Assembly (NCBI GenBank): GCA_003602285.1
Contig: QZVU01000005.1
Span: forward strand, 62,001 to 126,000
Reading direction: 5' to 3'
Length of the DNA: 64,000 nt
DNA from: Arthrobacter frigidicola
Lineage (GTDB): Bacteria > Actinomycetota > Actinomycetes > Actinomycetales > Micrococcaceae
A program made the position numbers and the translations under genes. Shown here piece after piece: positions 41,062-50,855 of the stretch (position 1 is the first letter of the stretch; each line of letters opens with the position of its first letter). The notes under the pieces are model-generated. The model was not told the DNA's origin. It did no database searches and worked only from the letters and a program-made list of their open reading frames with translations.

Positions 41062-42036
41062 ATGCCGTCTTCTGCCCTAACCCGCCTGCGCTCCCGGCTC
41101 CCGGCCACCGAGACCCCCCTCATCCGCCGGCTGGCCATCGCGTCCCTGGTGTCCCAGATCGTCATTGTCGTCACCGGCGGAGCGGTACGGCTCACCGCCT
41201 CGGGCCTTGGCTGCCCCGAGTGGCCGCGGTGCACCGCCGACTCGATCGTGAGCACCCCGGAGCTCGGCCTGCACGGCGTCATTGAGTTCGGCAACCGCCT
41301 GCTCACCTTTGTGCTGGTGGTGATCGCGGTCGCCATGCTGGTGTCAGTGCTCAACCTTCGCCGTCCGCGCCGGGACCTCTTCCGCCTCGCGGTGGCGCTC
41401 CTGGCGGGCATCCCCGCGCAGGCCGTGATCGGCGGCATCACCGTGTGGACCGACCTGAACCCGTGGGTGGTCGGCTGGCACTTCCTGGTCTCAATGGCCC
41501 TCGTGACCGTCGCGACGGTGCTGGTGAACCGGACCCGGCTGACCACCGCCCAGAGCCGGGAGCGCCTGCCGCAGGCGGCTCCGAGGATCCTGCGCCAGCT
41601 CCTCGCGGTGATTGCCGTACTGACCGGGCTCGTCGTCGTCCTCGGGGTGATCGTGACCGGTTCGGGACCCCACGCCGGAGACCACGGAGCGGCCCGCAAC
41701 AACCTGGACCCGGAGCTGATGACCCGCATCCACGCCGCACCGGTCTACCTCCTGGTGATGACCGTGGCGTTGGCCGTGGCGCTGGCCTACCGGTACCGGG
41801 TGGCGCCTGCCCTGCGCCGGTCGCTGGTGCTCCTTGCCGTCGTGGTCCTGGCCCAGGGCGCCGTGGGGTACGCCCAGCATTTCCTTCACCTGCCGATTGG
41901 GCTGGTGGCCCTGCACCTGCTCGGGGCCTCCCTGCTGACCGCGGCGGCGGTCCACGCCGTCTACACGGGATACACCCGGCAGCCGGCCGGCGCGGCTGCC
42001 GCGGCTCCCGGGCAGGTCAGGACACCGGTCCGCTGA
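41062..42036 (+). CDS. ctaA: Heme A synthase (COX15/CtaA)
   Basis: 324 residues, eight membrane helices. It oxidises the C8 methyl of heme O to give heme A for cytochrome aa3. Conserved parts: GGAVRLTASGLGCPEWPRC (with the paired cysteines' first), HGVIEFGNRLL, VVGWHFLVS, GSGPHAGDHGA, RIHAAPVYL and LHLLGASLL, providing the four heme-ligand histidines. GGAG is eight bases before ATG 41062. The 3' end overlaps the convergent DapA-like gene by 20 bases. Confidence 0.94.
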   Translation: MPSSALTRLRSRLPATETPLIRRLAIASLVSQIVIVVTGGAVRLTASGLGCPEWPRCTADSIVSTPELGLHGVIEFGNRLLTFVLVVIAVAMLVSVLNLRRPRRDLFRLAVALLAGIPAQAVIGGITVWTDLNPWVVGWHFLVSMALVTVATVLVNRTRLTTAQSRERLPQAAPRILRQLLAVIAVLTGLVVVLGVIVTGSGPHAGDHGAARNNLDPELMTRIHAAPVYLLVMTVALAVALAYRYRVAPALRRSLVLLAVVVLAQGAVGYAQHFLHLPIGLVALHLLGASLLTAAAVHAVYTGYTRQPAGAAAAAPGQVRTPVR

Positions 42037-42928
42037 GGGCCAGCGCCTCCTCAACCACGTCGACGAGCCGCGCCAGTTCGCGCTGTTCGCTGCCCGGGAC
42101 CGGGAGCAGCGGCAGGCGGGGATCCCCCGCGTCGATGCCGCAGACGCGCGCGAGCAGGTGCAGCCCGCTGATCTTGCGCAGGTTCACCACATGCTGCACC
42201 ACGGGCAGGAGCACCCTGCGGCACTCCGCGACACCGGCAGCGTCCCCCGCGGCGACCGCCGCGCGGAACCGGGCGTAATACGCCGGAAGCAGCGCAGCCG
42301 GGCCGGTGTGCCAGGCGTCCGCCGCCAGCTCCCCCGAGGCGATCAGCAGGTCGCCGCTCAGGCCATGGCTGAAGGTGGCATCCGTCAGGGAGCGGAGGCG
42401 GTCATACCGCTGTTGGAAGGAGGCCACGTCCGCGGCGGTGTCCTTGAACGCAACCACCGAGGGGAGCGCCAGAAGTTCCGCCACCAGCTCGAGCCCGTAA
42501 CTGAACTGGGTGGTGCGGGGGTTGTTGTAGAGGCAGATCGGCAGGTCGGTCGACTCCGCGACGGAGCGCACCTGGAAGGACACCTCCTCCTCGGTCAGCG
42601 GCACATAGGAGACCGGCGAAAGGACCAGGCCCGACGCTCCGGCGCGTTCGGCCGAGCGGGCGGCCGCCAGCACCTCGCGGGTTCCCACTGAACTGATGCC
42701 GACCACCACCGGCACCGCGCCCGCGGCCGCCTCGACGGCGGTGCGCGCCACCGCATCGCGCTCGGTCGAATCGAGGAAGGCGAAGCTCCCGGAGGAACCA
42801 AGGACGGCGATGGTATCGACCCCCGAGACCGCCAGGGAAGAGATCAGGGCAGCGAGTTCGGGGGTGTTCACCCCGCCGTCGGCCGTGAAGGGCGTAATGG
42901 GGTAGGCGACGAGCCCGGTGAAGGTCAT
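42017..42928 (-). CDS. Dihydrodipicolinate synthase-family aldolase
   Basis: 303 residues, a TIM-barrel of the DapA/NanA family. The Schiff-base lysine is Lys162 (VVAFKDTAAD) and the conserved tyrosine Tyr134 (CLYNNP). GSSGSFAFL replaces the GTTGE motif of true DapA at residues 44-52, so it likely acts on another 2-oxo acid; the product is unknown. It stands alone between ctaA and ctaB and ends just before ctaB's stop region on the same strand. Confidence 0.88.
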   Translation of the reverse strand: MTFTGLVAYPITPFTADGGVNTPELAALISSLAVSGVDTIAVLGSSGSFAFLDSTERDAVARTAVEAAAGAVPVVVGISSVGTREVLAAARSAERAGASGLVLSPVSYVPLTEEEVSFQVRSVAESTDLPICLYNNPRTTQFSYGLELVAELLALPSVVAFKDTAADVASFQQRYDRLRSLTDATFSHGLSGDLLIASGELAADAWHTGPAALLPAYYARFRAAVAAGDAAGVAECRRVLLPVVQHVVNLRKISGLHLLARVCGIDAGDPRLPLLPVPGSEQRELARLVDVVEEALALSGPVS

Positions 42929-42959
42929 GCCCCCATGCTAGCGGCGCGGGTCTCCCCCG

Positions 42960-43901
42960 CTAGAAGACGGGGCCGCCGACGAACGGGTCGATCGCCAGCG
43001 CGAGGAAAAGCACGGTGAGGTAGCTGATCGAGCCGTGGAAGACCTTCATGGCCGCCCGGTTCTCGAGGGTTCCCTGGCGGGCCTTGGCGTGAAGGCGGTG
43101 GGTCTCCCGGATGAACCAGGCGCCGGCAGCCGCGGCTGCCACCGTGTAGACCCAGCCGGCTCCGGCCGGCACCAGCAGCAGCGAGCACGCGACGGTCGCC
43201 CACGCATACAGGACGACCTGGACCGAGACGACGCGCGCCCCGGCAATGGCCCCGAGCATCGGCACGTTCGCCGCGTTGTAGTCGTCGCTGTACTTCATCG
43301 ACAGCGGCCAGTAATGCGGGGGTGTCCAGAGGAAGATGATGAGGAAGAGCACGACGGCGGGCCACTCGACCGAGTTCGTCACGGCGGCCCATGCGATCAG
43401 CACCGGCATGCAGCCGGCGGCGCCGCCCCAGATGATGTTCTGCGCGGTCCGGCGCTTGAGGATGAGCGTGTAGACAACGACGTAGAGGAAGATCGCGGCG
43501 ACGCCCAGCCAGGCCGCCAGCGGGTTCGCACCCCACCACAGGATGCCGATGGCCGCGGCGCCGAGCGCCCAGGCGAAGATCAGCGCCTCCCGGGGGGTGA
43601 CCTCCCCGGTCACCAGCGGGCGGTTAGCCGTCCGGTGCATCACCTTGTCCATGTCGCGGTCGATGTAGCAGTTGAAGGCGCCGGCGCTGCCGGCGGCGAA
43701 CGCCCCACCCACCATGGTGGCGAGGATCAGTCCGGGGTGCGGGAACCCGCCGTGGGCGAAGATCATCGTGGGAAGGGTCGTCACCAGCAGGAGCTCAATC
43801 ACCCGCGGCTTGGTCAGGGCGAGATAGGCCCTGGCTTTGCGCCCGACGCCCCCTCGGGCCCGGGGCGGCCGTGCCGGCGCAGAAACCTGCTGGGTCTTCA
43901 C
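42960..43901 (-). CDS. ctaB: Protoheme IX farnesyltransferase (heme O synthase)
   Basis: 313 residues, nine membrane helices, UbiA superfamily. The prenyl-diphosphate site [15 protein letters not shown] contains Asn77, Asp81 and Asp85; the second motif is [12 protein letters not shown]. It makes heme O, the substrate of CtaA encoded 0.9 kb away on the other strand. Confidence 0.96.
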   Translation of the reverse strand: MKTQQVSAPARPPRARGGVGRKARAYLALTKPRVIELLLVTTLPTMIFAHGGFPHPGLILATMVGGAFAAGSAGAFNCYIDRDMDKVMHRTANRPLVTGEVTPREALIFAWALGAAAIGILWWGANPLAAWLGVAAIFLYVVVYTLILKRRTAQNIIWGGAAGCMPVLIAWAAVTNSVEWPAVVLFLIIFLWTPPHYWPLSMKYSDDYNAANVPMLGAIAGARVVSVQVVLYAWATVACSLLLVPAGAGWVYTVAAAAAGAWFIRETHRLHAKARQGTLENRAAMKVFHGSISYLTVLFLALAIDPFVGGPVF

Positions 43902-44302
43902 AAGGCAACACTTTCATTTCTTTTGGGGCAAAAGACAGAATCATCATACCCTTTTACGCCGCGTAGAAATCGGGCCCCAATTACCCCGACGCGCGGGCCG
44001 GGGCCCGGAGCGACTCCCCGTGACATTGCTCACCTACGTTGCGGGGCTTTTTGGGGAATGGACGGCAACATCTCCGACTTGTTACCCAGTGAACTTCCTT
44101 TGATGCGAGGAAGGGATATTGTTGGTTTTGAAGCCCAAGTGGCCCTCCTGCGGGGGTGCCTGCATCACTGGGAATACACGGAAAAATGCAGGATTCAACG
44201 GTGAACGGCCAGCAGGTTGTGGGTGCCTCCGCGTACCCCTGCCCCCAGCTCCCCACGGCGCCGTGGCGCTGGCCGACCTGGACAGAGAAAGGCCCGGTCA
44301 AC
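43902..44302. promoter_or_regulatory. ctaB-tkt divergent intergenic region
   Basis: About 400 bases with no convincing gene. Visible elements are CTTTTG/CAAAAG around GGG (43920-43934), an imperfect palindrome of 17 bases centred at 43960 (43952-43968, 7 of 8 arm positions), and CGGGCCCC/GGGGCCCG (43971-43978 with 44000-44007). The first two lie close to the ctaB start and may be operators. The tkt promoter could not be placed. An open frame runs upstream of tkt from 44156 but has no start signal. Confidence 0.35.
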
Positions 44303-46489
44303 GTGGCACAGATGCAAGAGCAGGAACTTAACTGGAGCGAACTGGACGAAAAGGCGGTGGACACCATCCGCGTCCTCGCCGCGGACGCAGTGGAGAAGGT
44401 GGGCAACGGCCACCCGGGTACCGCGATGAGCCTTGCTCCCGCCGCCTACCTGCTCTTCCAGAAACTGATGCGCCATGACCCGTCCGACCCGGAATGGACC
44501 GGCCGCGACCGGTTCGTCCTCTCCCCCGGCCACACGTCGCTGACGCTCTACATCCAGTTGTACCTGGCCGGTTACGGCCTGGAACTCGATGACCTCAAGG
44601 CGCTGCGCACCTGGGGATCGCAGACCCCGGGCCACCCCGAATACCGCCACACCAAGGGCGTGGAGATCACGACCGGCCCGCTGGGCCAGGGCCTCGCGAC
44701 CTCCGTCGGCTTCGCCTTCGGCCAGCGCCGCCAGCGCGGCATGTTCGACCCCGAGGCCCCCCAGGGCGAGAGCCCCTTCGACCACACCATCTGGGTCATC
44801 GCCTCCGACGGCGACCTCCAGGAAGGTGTCACCTCCGAGGCCTCATCCCTCGCCGGCCACCAGGAGCTCGGCAACCTCGTGGTGCTCTACGACGAGAACC
44901 ACATCTCCATCGAGGACGACACCGACATCGCCTTCACCGAGGACGTGCTGAAGCGCTATGAGGCGTACGGCTGGCACGTCCAGCGGGTCGACTGGACCAA
45001 GACCGGCGAGTACGTCGAAGACGTCGCGGAGCTGTATGCCGCCCTGGTCGCCGCAAAGAACGAAACCTCGAAGCCCTCGATCGTGTCCCTCCGGACGATC
45101 ATCGGCTGGCCTGCCCCCAACAAGCAGAACACCGGCAAGATCCACGGCTCGGCCCTGGGCAAGGACGAGGTGGCCGCGCTGAAGCAGGCTTTGGGCTTCG
45201 ACCCGGAGAAGCACTTTGACGTCGACCCCGAGGTCCTGGCACACGCCCGCAAGGTCGTTGAGCGCGGTGCCAGCACCCGTGCCGACTGGGACACCACGTT
45301 CGACGCCTGGCGTGGAGCCCACCCGGACGAGGCGAAGATGCTTGAGCGCATTGCCGCCCGCACCCTCCCCGAGGGCTGGGAGGAGGCACTGCCCGAGTTC
45401 CCCGCCGGCAAGGACATGTCGACCCGTGCGGCCTCCGGCAAGGTTCTCACCGCCATCGGCCCGGTCCTCCCGGAACTGTGGGGCGGCTCGGCCGACCTCG
45501 CCGAGTCCAACAACACCACCATTGAAGGCTCCCCGTCCTTCGTGCCGACGAGCCGGCAGACCGAGGCCTGGTCGGGCAACCCGTACGGACGGGTGCTGCA
45601 CTTCGGCATCCGCGAGCACGCCGCTGCGGCCATCGTCAACGGCATCGTCATGCACAGCAGCACGCGGGCGTTCTCGGGAACCTTCCTGATCTTCAGCGAC
45701 TACCAGCGGCCTGCAGTGCGCCTCGGCGCCCTGATGGGTGTGCCGGCGATCTACGTCTGGACGCATGACTCCATCGGCCTCGGCGAGGACGGACCGACCC
45801 ACCAGCCCGTTGAGCAGCTCACCTCGCTGCGCGCCATCCCCGGCCTCGACGTCGTGCGCCCCGGTGACGCCAACGAGGTCGCCGTGGCCTGGCGGACCAT
45901 TCTGGAGAACACCGAGAACCCGGCCGGCATTGTGCTGACCCGGCAGAACATCCCCACCTACGAGCGCGGCGACGGCGCAGCCACCGGTGACACCTTCGGC
46001 GCGGCCGAAGGCGTGGCCAAGGGCGCGTACGTCCTCGCCGAGGCACGCAACGGTGCGCCCGAGGTCATCCTGATGGCCACCGGCTCCGAGGTGCAGCTGG
46101 CAGTCCAGGCCCGCGAAACCCTGGAAGCCGAAGGCATCGCCACGCGCGTTGTCTCCGTTCCCTCGCTTGAGTGGTTCAACAGCCAGGACGAGGCATACCG
46201 CGAATCGGTGCTGCCACGCAGCCTGCGCGCCCGGGTTTCCGTCGAAGCGGGCGTGGCCCAGAGCTGGCAGGGCCTGCTCGGCGACGCCGGCCGTGCCGTG
46301 TCCCTCGAGCACTATGGTGCTTCGGCGGACTACAAGACCCTCTACCGCGAGTTCGGCATCACCGCGGAGGCCGTCGTGGCCGCCGCCCGTGACTCAATCA
46401 GCGCCGCCGCCGGCACCCCGCTGGCAGCCAACGGCACCCCGGCGATGCCGTCGGGCGCCCGCGCCACCGAGACCGGCGACCACCAGTAG
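44303..46489 (+). CDS. tkt: Transketolase
   Basis: 728 residues. TPP enzyme of the pentose phosphate pathway moving two-carbon units between sugar phosphates. GNGHPGTAMS (35-44), the TPP/metal motif SDGDLQEG (168-175) and the later SGTFLIFSDYQRPAVRL are diagnostic. GTG 44303 has AAAGG ten bases upstream; ATG 44312 is a near alternative. First gene of the tkt-tal-pgi-zwf-opcA-pgl operon. Confidence 0.97.
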   Translation: MAQMQEQELNWSELDEKAVDTIRVLAADAVEKVGNGHPGTAMSLAPAAYLLFQKLMRHDPSDPEWTGRDRFVLSPGHTSLTLYIQLYLAGYGLELDDLKALRTWGSQTPGHPEYRHTKGVEITTGPLGQGLATSVGFAFGQRRQRGMFDPEAPQGESPFDHTIWVIASDGDLQEGVTSEASSLAGHQELGNLVVLYDENHISIEDDTDIAFTEDVLKRYEAYGWHVQRVDWTKTGEYVEDVAELYAALVAAKNETSKPSIVSLRTIIGWPAPNKQNTGKIHGSALGKDEVAALKQALGFDPEKHFDVDPEVLAHARKVVERGASTRADWDTTFDAWRGAHPDEAKMLERIAARTLPEGWEEALPEFPAGKDMSTRAASGKVLTAIGPVLPELWGGSADLAESNNTTIEGSPSFVPTSRQTEAWSGNPYGRVLHFGIREHAAAAIVNGIVMHSSTRAFSGTFLIFSDYQRPAVRLGALMGVPAIYVWTHDSIGLGEDGPTHQPVEQLTSLRAIPGLDVVRPGDANEVAVAWRTILENTENPAGIVLTRQNIPTYERGDGAATGDTFGAAEGVAKGAYVLAEARNGAPEVILMATGSEVQLAVQARETLEAEGIATRVVSVPSLEWFNSQDEAYRESVLPRSLRARVSVEAGVAQSWQGLLGDAGRAVSLEHYGASADYKTLYREFGITAEAVVAAARDSISAAAGTPLAANGTPAMPSGARATETGDHQ

Positions 46490-46546
46490 CCCCACCGCTT
46501 CCGTCCGACACAAGTGTCCGTGAACGCGGACTCAAAGGAGAACATC

Positions 46547-47659
46547 ATGACTTCCAACCCAACGGCCGACCTTTCCTCGGCCGGCGTCTCGATCTGGCTC
46601 GATGACCTGTCCCGCGAACGCATCAACTCCGGTGCCTTCAAGCGGCTCATCGAAGAGCTCAACGTCGTCGGTGTCACCACCAACCCCAGCATCTTCGCCG
46701 CCGCGCTGAAGCAGGGCGAGTCCTACGCCTCGCAGGTCGGCGCTCTGGCCCAGGCCGGCGCCACGCTCGACCAGGCTGTCTTCGACATCACCACCCACGA
46801 TGTCGCCCAGGCCTGCGACATCTTCGCCGAAGCGGCGAAGCGCACCGGCGGCTTCGACGGCCGCGTCTCGATCGAGGTCGACCCCCGCCTGGCCCGCGAC
46901 ACCCAGGGAACCATCGAGGAGGCCAAGCGCCTCCACGCCAAGGTCCAGCGCACCAACGTCCTGATCAAGATCCCGGCCACCGTTGAAGGCCTCGAGGCGA
47001 TCTCGGAGACCATTGCCGCGGGGATCAGCGTCAATGTCACCCTGATCTTCTCGCTCGAGCGCTACCGCGAGGTCATCAACGCCTACCTGGTCGGCCTTGA
47101 GAAGGCGAAGGAGAACGGGCACGACCTGAGCAAGATCCACTCGGTCGCCTCCTTCTTCGTCTCCCGCGTCGACGCCGAGATCGACGGACGCCTCGACGCC
47201 CTGGGCACCCCCGAAGCCAAGGCGCTCAAGGGCAAGGCCGGGCTCGCCAACGCCCGCCTGGCCTACCAGGTGTACGAGGAGCAGTTCGCCACCGAGCGCT
47301 GGCAGGTCCTCGCCGGTGCCGGCGCGAACCCCCAGCGTCCGCTGTGGGCCTCCACCGGGGTCAAGGACCCGTCACTGCCCGACACCCTGTACGTGAGCGG
47401 ACTCGTCGCTCAGGGCGTCGTCAACACCATGCCGGAGAAGACCCTTGAGGCGACGGCCGACCACGGCGTCATCGAAGGCGACACGGTCACCGGCACCTAC
47501 GAGGAGTCAAACGCCGTCCTCAATGACCTCGACGGCCTGGGCATCTCCTACAAGGAGGTCGTCGAGCAGCTCGAGACCGAAGGCCTCGACAAGTTCGTCA
47601 CCAGCTGGTCCGAACTCCTCGAGACCGTCCAGACCGCACTCGACACCGAAGGACGCTGA
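46547..47659 (+). CDS. tal: Transaldolase
   Basis: 370 residues, the long actinobacterial type. Schiff-base Lys141 lies in [21 protein letters not shown] is near the N-terminus and [12 protein letters not shown] in the middle. Moves the dihydroxyacetone unit from sedoheptulose-7-phosphate. AAGGAG is six bases before ATG 46547. Confidence 0.97.
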   Translation: MTSNPTADLSSAGVSIWLDDLSRERINSGAFKRLIEELNVVGVTTNPSIFAAALKQGESYASQVGALAQAGATLDQAVFDITTHDVAQACDIFAEAAKRTGGFDGRVSIEVDPRLARDTQGTIEEAKRLHAKVQRTNVLIKIPATVEGLEAISETIAAGISVNVTLIFSLERYREVINAYLVGLEKAKENGHDLSKIHSVASFFVSRVDAEIDGRLDALGTPEAKALKGKAGLANARLAYQVYEEQFATERWQVLAGAGANPQRPLWASTGVKDPSLPDTLYVSGLVAQGVVNTMPEKTLEATADHGVIEGDTVTGTYEESNAVLNDLDGLGISYKEVVEQLETEGLDKFVTSWSELLETVQTALDTEGR

Positions 47660-47664
47660 TACCG

Positions 47665-49308
47665 ATGGGTTCATTCGAGCTCGCCGCTTCCGGCGCGGCC
47701 GCAGCCGCTATCGAGGGATCACTTTCCACCCTGGTCGAGGACAAGGTGGCCTCCCGGCTCATGGCCAAGGACGCCACCCTGTGGGGTCCCGACGCCGAGC
47801 CTGAGGCCTCCATCCGCCTCGGCTGGATCGACCTGTTCGACGAGTCACGGGCCCTGATCCCGCAGATCGCACAGCTCCGGGAGGAGCTTGCGGCCGAGGG
47901 GGTGACCCGCTTCGTGCTGGCCGGCATGGGCGGGTCGTCGCTGGCCCCCGAGGTCATCACCCGGACCGCCGGGGTCGACCTCGTGGTCCTCGACTCGACC
48001 GACCCCGACCAGGTCGGCGCCGCCCTCGCGGAGCGCCTCGCCGAGACGGCGATCGTGGTGTCCTCCAAGTCGGGCTCCACCGTTGAGACCGACTCGCAGC
48101 GCCGGGCCTTCGAGAAGGCGTTCACCGACGCCGGCATCGACGCGAAGTCCCGCATCATCATCGTCACCGATCCCGGTTCGCCGCTTGACGGTTCAGCGAG
48201 GGAGGCCGGCTACCGCCAGGTTTTCAACGCCAACCCGCAGGTCGGCGGACGCTACTCGGCCCTGACCGCGTTCGGCCTGGTCCCCTCCGGCCTTGCCGGC
48301 GCCGACATCGAAGCCCTGGTGGCCGATGCCGAGGAGATCTCCGAGTTCCTCGGTGAGGACGGACCCGACAACGCCGGCCTGCGGCTGGGCGCCGTGCTCG
48401 GGGGCACCAAGCCGCTGCGCGACAAGATCGTCTTCGCCGACGGCGGCTCCGGCCTGCCGGGCTTCGCCGACTGGGCCGAGCAGCTCATCGCGGAGTCCAC
48501 CGGAAAGCTCGGCACGGGCCTGCTGCCCGTCGTGGCCTCCCTGGACTCCCCCGAGGTCGCCACGGTGGCCGACGACGTCGTTCCGGTCGTGCTGGCCGGT
48601 TCCGACGCCGAGGTGTCCACGGACGGACAGACCCGCGCGGTGGTGAGCGGATCGCTGGGAAGCCAGATGTTCGTCTGGGAGTTCGCAACCGCGGTCGCGG
48701 GCCGGCTGCTGGGGATCAACCCCTTCGACCAGCCCGACGTGGAAGCGGCGAAGAAGGCCGCCCGCGGACTGCTTGACGCCCAGCCCGCTCCGGCTCCGGC
48801 GAACTTCGTCGACGGCGCCATTGAGATCCGCGGCGACGCGGAACTGCTCGGCAACGCCACCACGGTCGGGGACGCACTGCAGGCGCTCCTGGGCACCCTT
48901 GAGCCCACCGGCTACCTGTCGGTACAGGCCTACCTGGACCGACACGCCCAGGCGCCGCTCGAGGAGCTGCGCAGTCCGCTGGCCGCCCTGACCGGCCGGC
49001 CCGTCACCTTCGGGTGGGGCCCGCGGTTCCTTCACTCGACCGGCCAGTTCCACAAGGGTGGACCGGCCTCCGGGGTGTACCTCCAGATCACCGGCGCCGC
49101 CGGCTCGGACCTGGAGATTCCGGGACTGCCCTTCACCTTCGGGGAACTGATCTCGGCCCAGGCGGCCGGGGACGCACAGGTGCTCGAGGCCCACGGCCGT
49201 CCCGTGGTCCGCCTGCACCTGACAGACCGCGCGGCGGGGCTGAGCCAGCTCACCGGCGTCATTGACTTCCTGGCCGGAGCCGGCCGGGAATCCCAGCAGA
49301 ACGGCTAG
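47665..49308 (+). CDS. pgi: Glucose-6-phosphate isomerase
   Basis: 547 residues. GMGGSSLAPEV, the SIS phosphate loop SSKSGSTVETDS, and the terminal HSTGQFHKGGP segment with the active histidine. This is the actinobacterial PGI form that shares an operon with tal and zwf. Starts five bases after the tal stop. Confidence 0.95.
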   Translation: MGSFELAASGAAAAAIEGSLSTLVEDKVASRLMAKDATLWGPDAEPEASIRLGWIDLFDESRALIPQIAQLREELAAEGVTRFVLAGMGGSSLAPEVITRTAGVDLVVLDSTDPDQVGAALAERLAETAIVVSSKSGSTVETDSQRRAFEKAFTDAGIDAKSRIIIVTDPGSPLDGSAREAGYRQVFNANPQVGGRYSALTAFGLVPSGLAGADIEALVADAEEISEFLGEDGPDNAGLRLGAVLGGTKPLRDKIVFADGGSGLPGFADWAEQLIAESTGKLGTGLLPVVASLDSPEVATVADDVVPVVLAGSDAEVSTDGQTRAVVSGSLGSQMFVWEFATAVAGRLLGINPFDQPDVEAAKKAARGLLDAQPAPAPANFVDGAIEIRGDAELLGNATTVGDALQALLGTLEPTGYLSVQAYLDRHAQAPLEELRSPLAALTGRPVTFGWGPRFLHSTGQFHKGGPASGVYLQITGAAGSDLEIPGLPFTFGELISAQAAGDAQVLEAHGRPVVRLHLTDRAAGLSQLTGVIDFLAGAGRESQQNG

Positions 49309-49310
49309 AC

Positions 49311-50855
49311 ATGCACGAGACCCTTCCCCCCAAACAGGCAAATCCCCTGCGGGATCCCCGCGACCGGCGCCTGAGCCGGATCGCGGGGCCGTCCTCGCTG
49401 GTGCTCTTTGGAGTCACCGGCGACCTCGCCCGCAAGAAGCTCATGCCGGCCGTGTACGACCTGGCCAACCGCGGCCTGCTCCCGCCCAGCTTCGCCCTTA
49501 TCGGGTTCGGCCGGCGCGACTGGACGCACGAGCAGTTCGCAGAGGAGGTCCGGAACTCCGTCAAGCAGTATGCGCGCACCCCGTTCAACGACACGGTGTG
49601 GGAGCAGCTTGAGGCCGGAATCCGCTTCGTCCAGGGCAACTTCGACGACGACGACGCCTACGTCCGCCTCCAGGAGTCGCTGAGCGAGCTCGACGAGACC
49701 CGGGGAACGCGTGGAAACCACGCGTTTTACCTCTCGATCCCGCCGAAGGCCTTCGAGATTGTGTGCCAGAAGCTGTCCGAGCACGGGCTCGCCGAGCCCC
49801 GTGACGGCCAGTGGCGGCGGGTCGTCATCGAGAAGCCTTTCGGACACGACCTCGAATCGGCCCGGGAGCTGAACAACATCGTCGAGCAGGTCTTCCCGCC
49901 CGACGCCGTATTCCGCATCGACCACTACCTTGGCAAGGAGACGGTCCAGAACATCCTGGCCCTGCGCTTCGCCAACCAGCTGTTCGAGCCGCTGTGGAAC
50001 GCCAACTACGTCGACCACGTGCAGATCACGATGGCCGAGGACATCGGCATCGGCGGCCGCGCCGGCTACTACGACGGCGTCGGCGCCGCACGCGACGTCA
50101 TCCAGAACCACCTGCTGCAGCTGCTCGCCCTCACGGCCATGGAGGAGCCCATCTCCTTCAACGCCGAGGACCTGCGCGCGGAGAAGGAGAAGGTCCTCGC
50201 CGCGGTGCGGCTTCCCGAGGACCTGACCTGCTACTCGGCCCGCGGCCAGTACGACAGCGGCTGGCAGGGCGGCGAGGAGGTCAATGGCTTCCTCGACGAG
50301 GACGGTATCCCGGCCGATTCCACGACGGAGAGCTTCGCCGCGATCCGCTTGGATATCAACACCCGCCGGTGGAGCGGTGTGCCGTTCTACCTGCGGGCCG
50401 GTAAGCGCCTCGGCCGCCGTGTCACGGAAATCGCGGTCGTCTTCAAGCGCGCTCCGAACCTGCTCTTCCTCGACCACAACGAGGATGACTTCGGCCAGAA
50501 CGCCGTCGTCATCCGCGTCCAGCCGGACGAGGGGGCGACGATCCGGTTTGGGTCGAAGGTCCCGGGCACGCAGATGGAGGTCCGCGACGTCACCATGGAC
50601 TTCGGGTACGGCCACTCCTTCACGGAGTCGAGCCCCGAGGCCTACGAGCGGCTCATCCTCGATGTGCTGCTGGGCGAACCGCCGCTGTTCCCGCGCCAGC
50701 AGGAGGTCGAACTGTCCTGGCAGATCCTCGATCCCTTCGAAAAGTTCTGGGCGTCTTTGGACGAGCAGCCCGAAAAGTACAGGCCGGGCAGCTGGGGGCC
50801 ATCCTCCGCCGATGAGCTGCTCGCCGCCGATGGCAGAAGCTGGAGAAGGCCATGA
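49311..50855 (+). CDS. zwf: Glucose-6-phosphate dehydrogenase
   Basis: 514 residues. NADP-binding GVTGDLA (34-40) and the active site RIDHYLGKE (202-210). First oxidative step of the pathway. The start is two bases after the pgi stop, without a strong ribosome-binding site, so translation is probably coupled. The stop overlaps opcA (ATGA). Confidence 0.97.
   Translation: MHETLPPKQANPLRDPRDRRLSRIAGPSSLVLFGVTGDLARKKLMPAVYDLANRGLLPPSFALIGFGRRDWTHEQFAEEVRNSVKQYARTPFNDTVWEQLEAGIRFVQGNFDDDDAYVRLQESLSELDETRGTRGNHAFYLSIPPKAFEIVCQKLSEHGLAEPRDGQWRRVVIEKPFGHDLESARELNNIVEQVFPPDAVFRIDHYLGKETVQNILALRFANQLFEPLWNANYVDHVQITMAEDIGIGGRAGYYDGVGAARDVIQNHLLQLLALTAMEEPISFNAEDLRAEKEKVLAAVRLPEDLTCYSARGQYDSGWQGGEEVNGFLDEDGIPADSTTESFAAIRLDINTRRWSGVPFYLRAGKRLGRRVTEIAVVFKRAPNLLFLDHNEDDFGQNAVVIRVQPDEGATIRFGSKVPGTQMEVRDVTMDFGYGHSFTESSPEAYERLILDVLLGEPPLFPRQQEVELSWQILDPFEKFWASLDEQPEKYRPGSWGPSSADELLAADGRSWRRP

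Noticed and set aside
40167-41729. 520-codon frame antisense to the permease and ctaA
   Set aside because: Shadow of two membrane-protein genes, Arg/Gly-rich without motifs.
44156-44302. N-terminal extension of transketolase
   Set aside because: Adds 49 residues absent from the family; no ribosome-binding site, whereas GTG 44303 fits.
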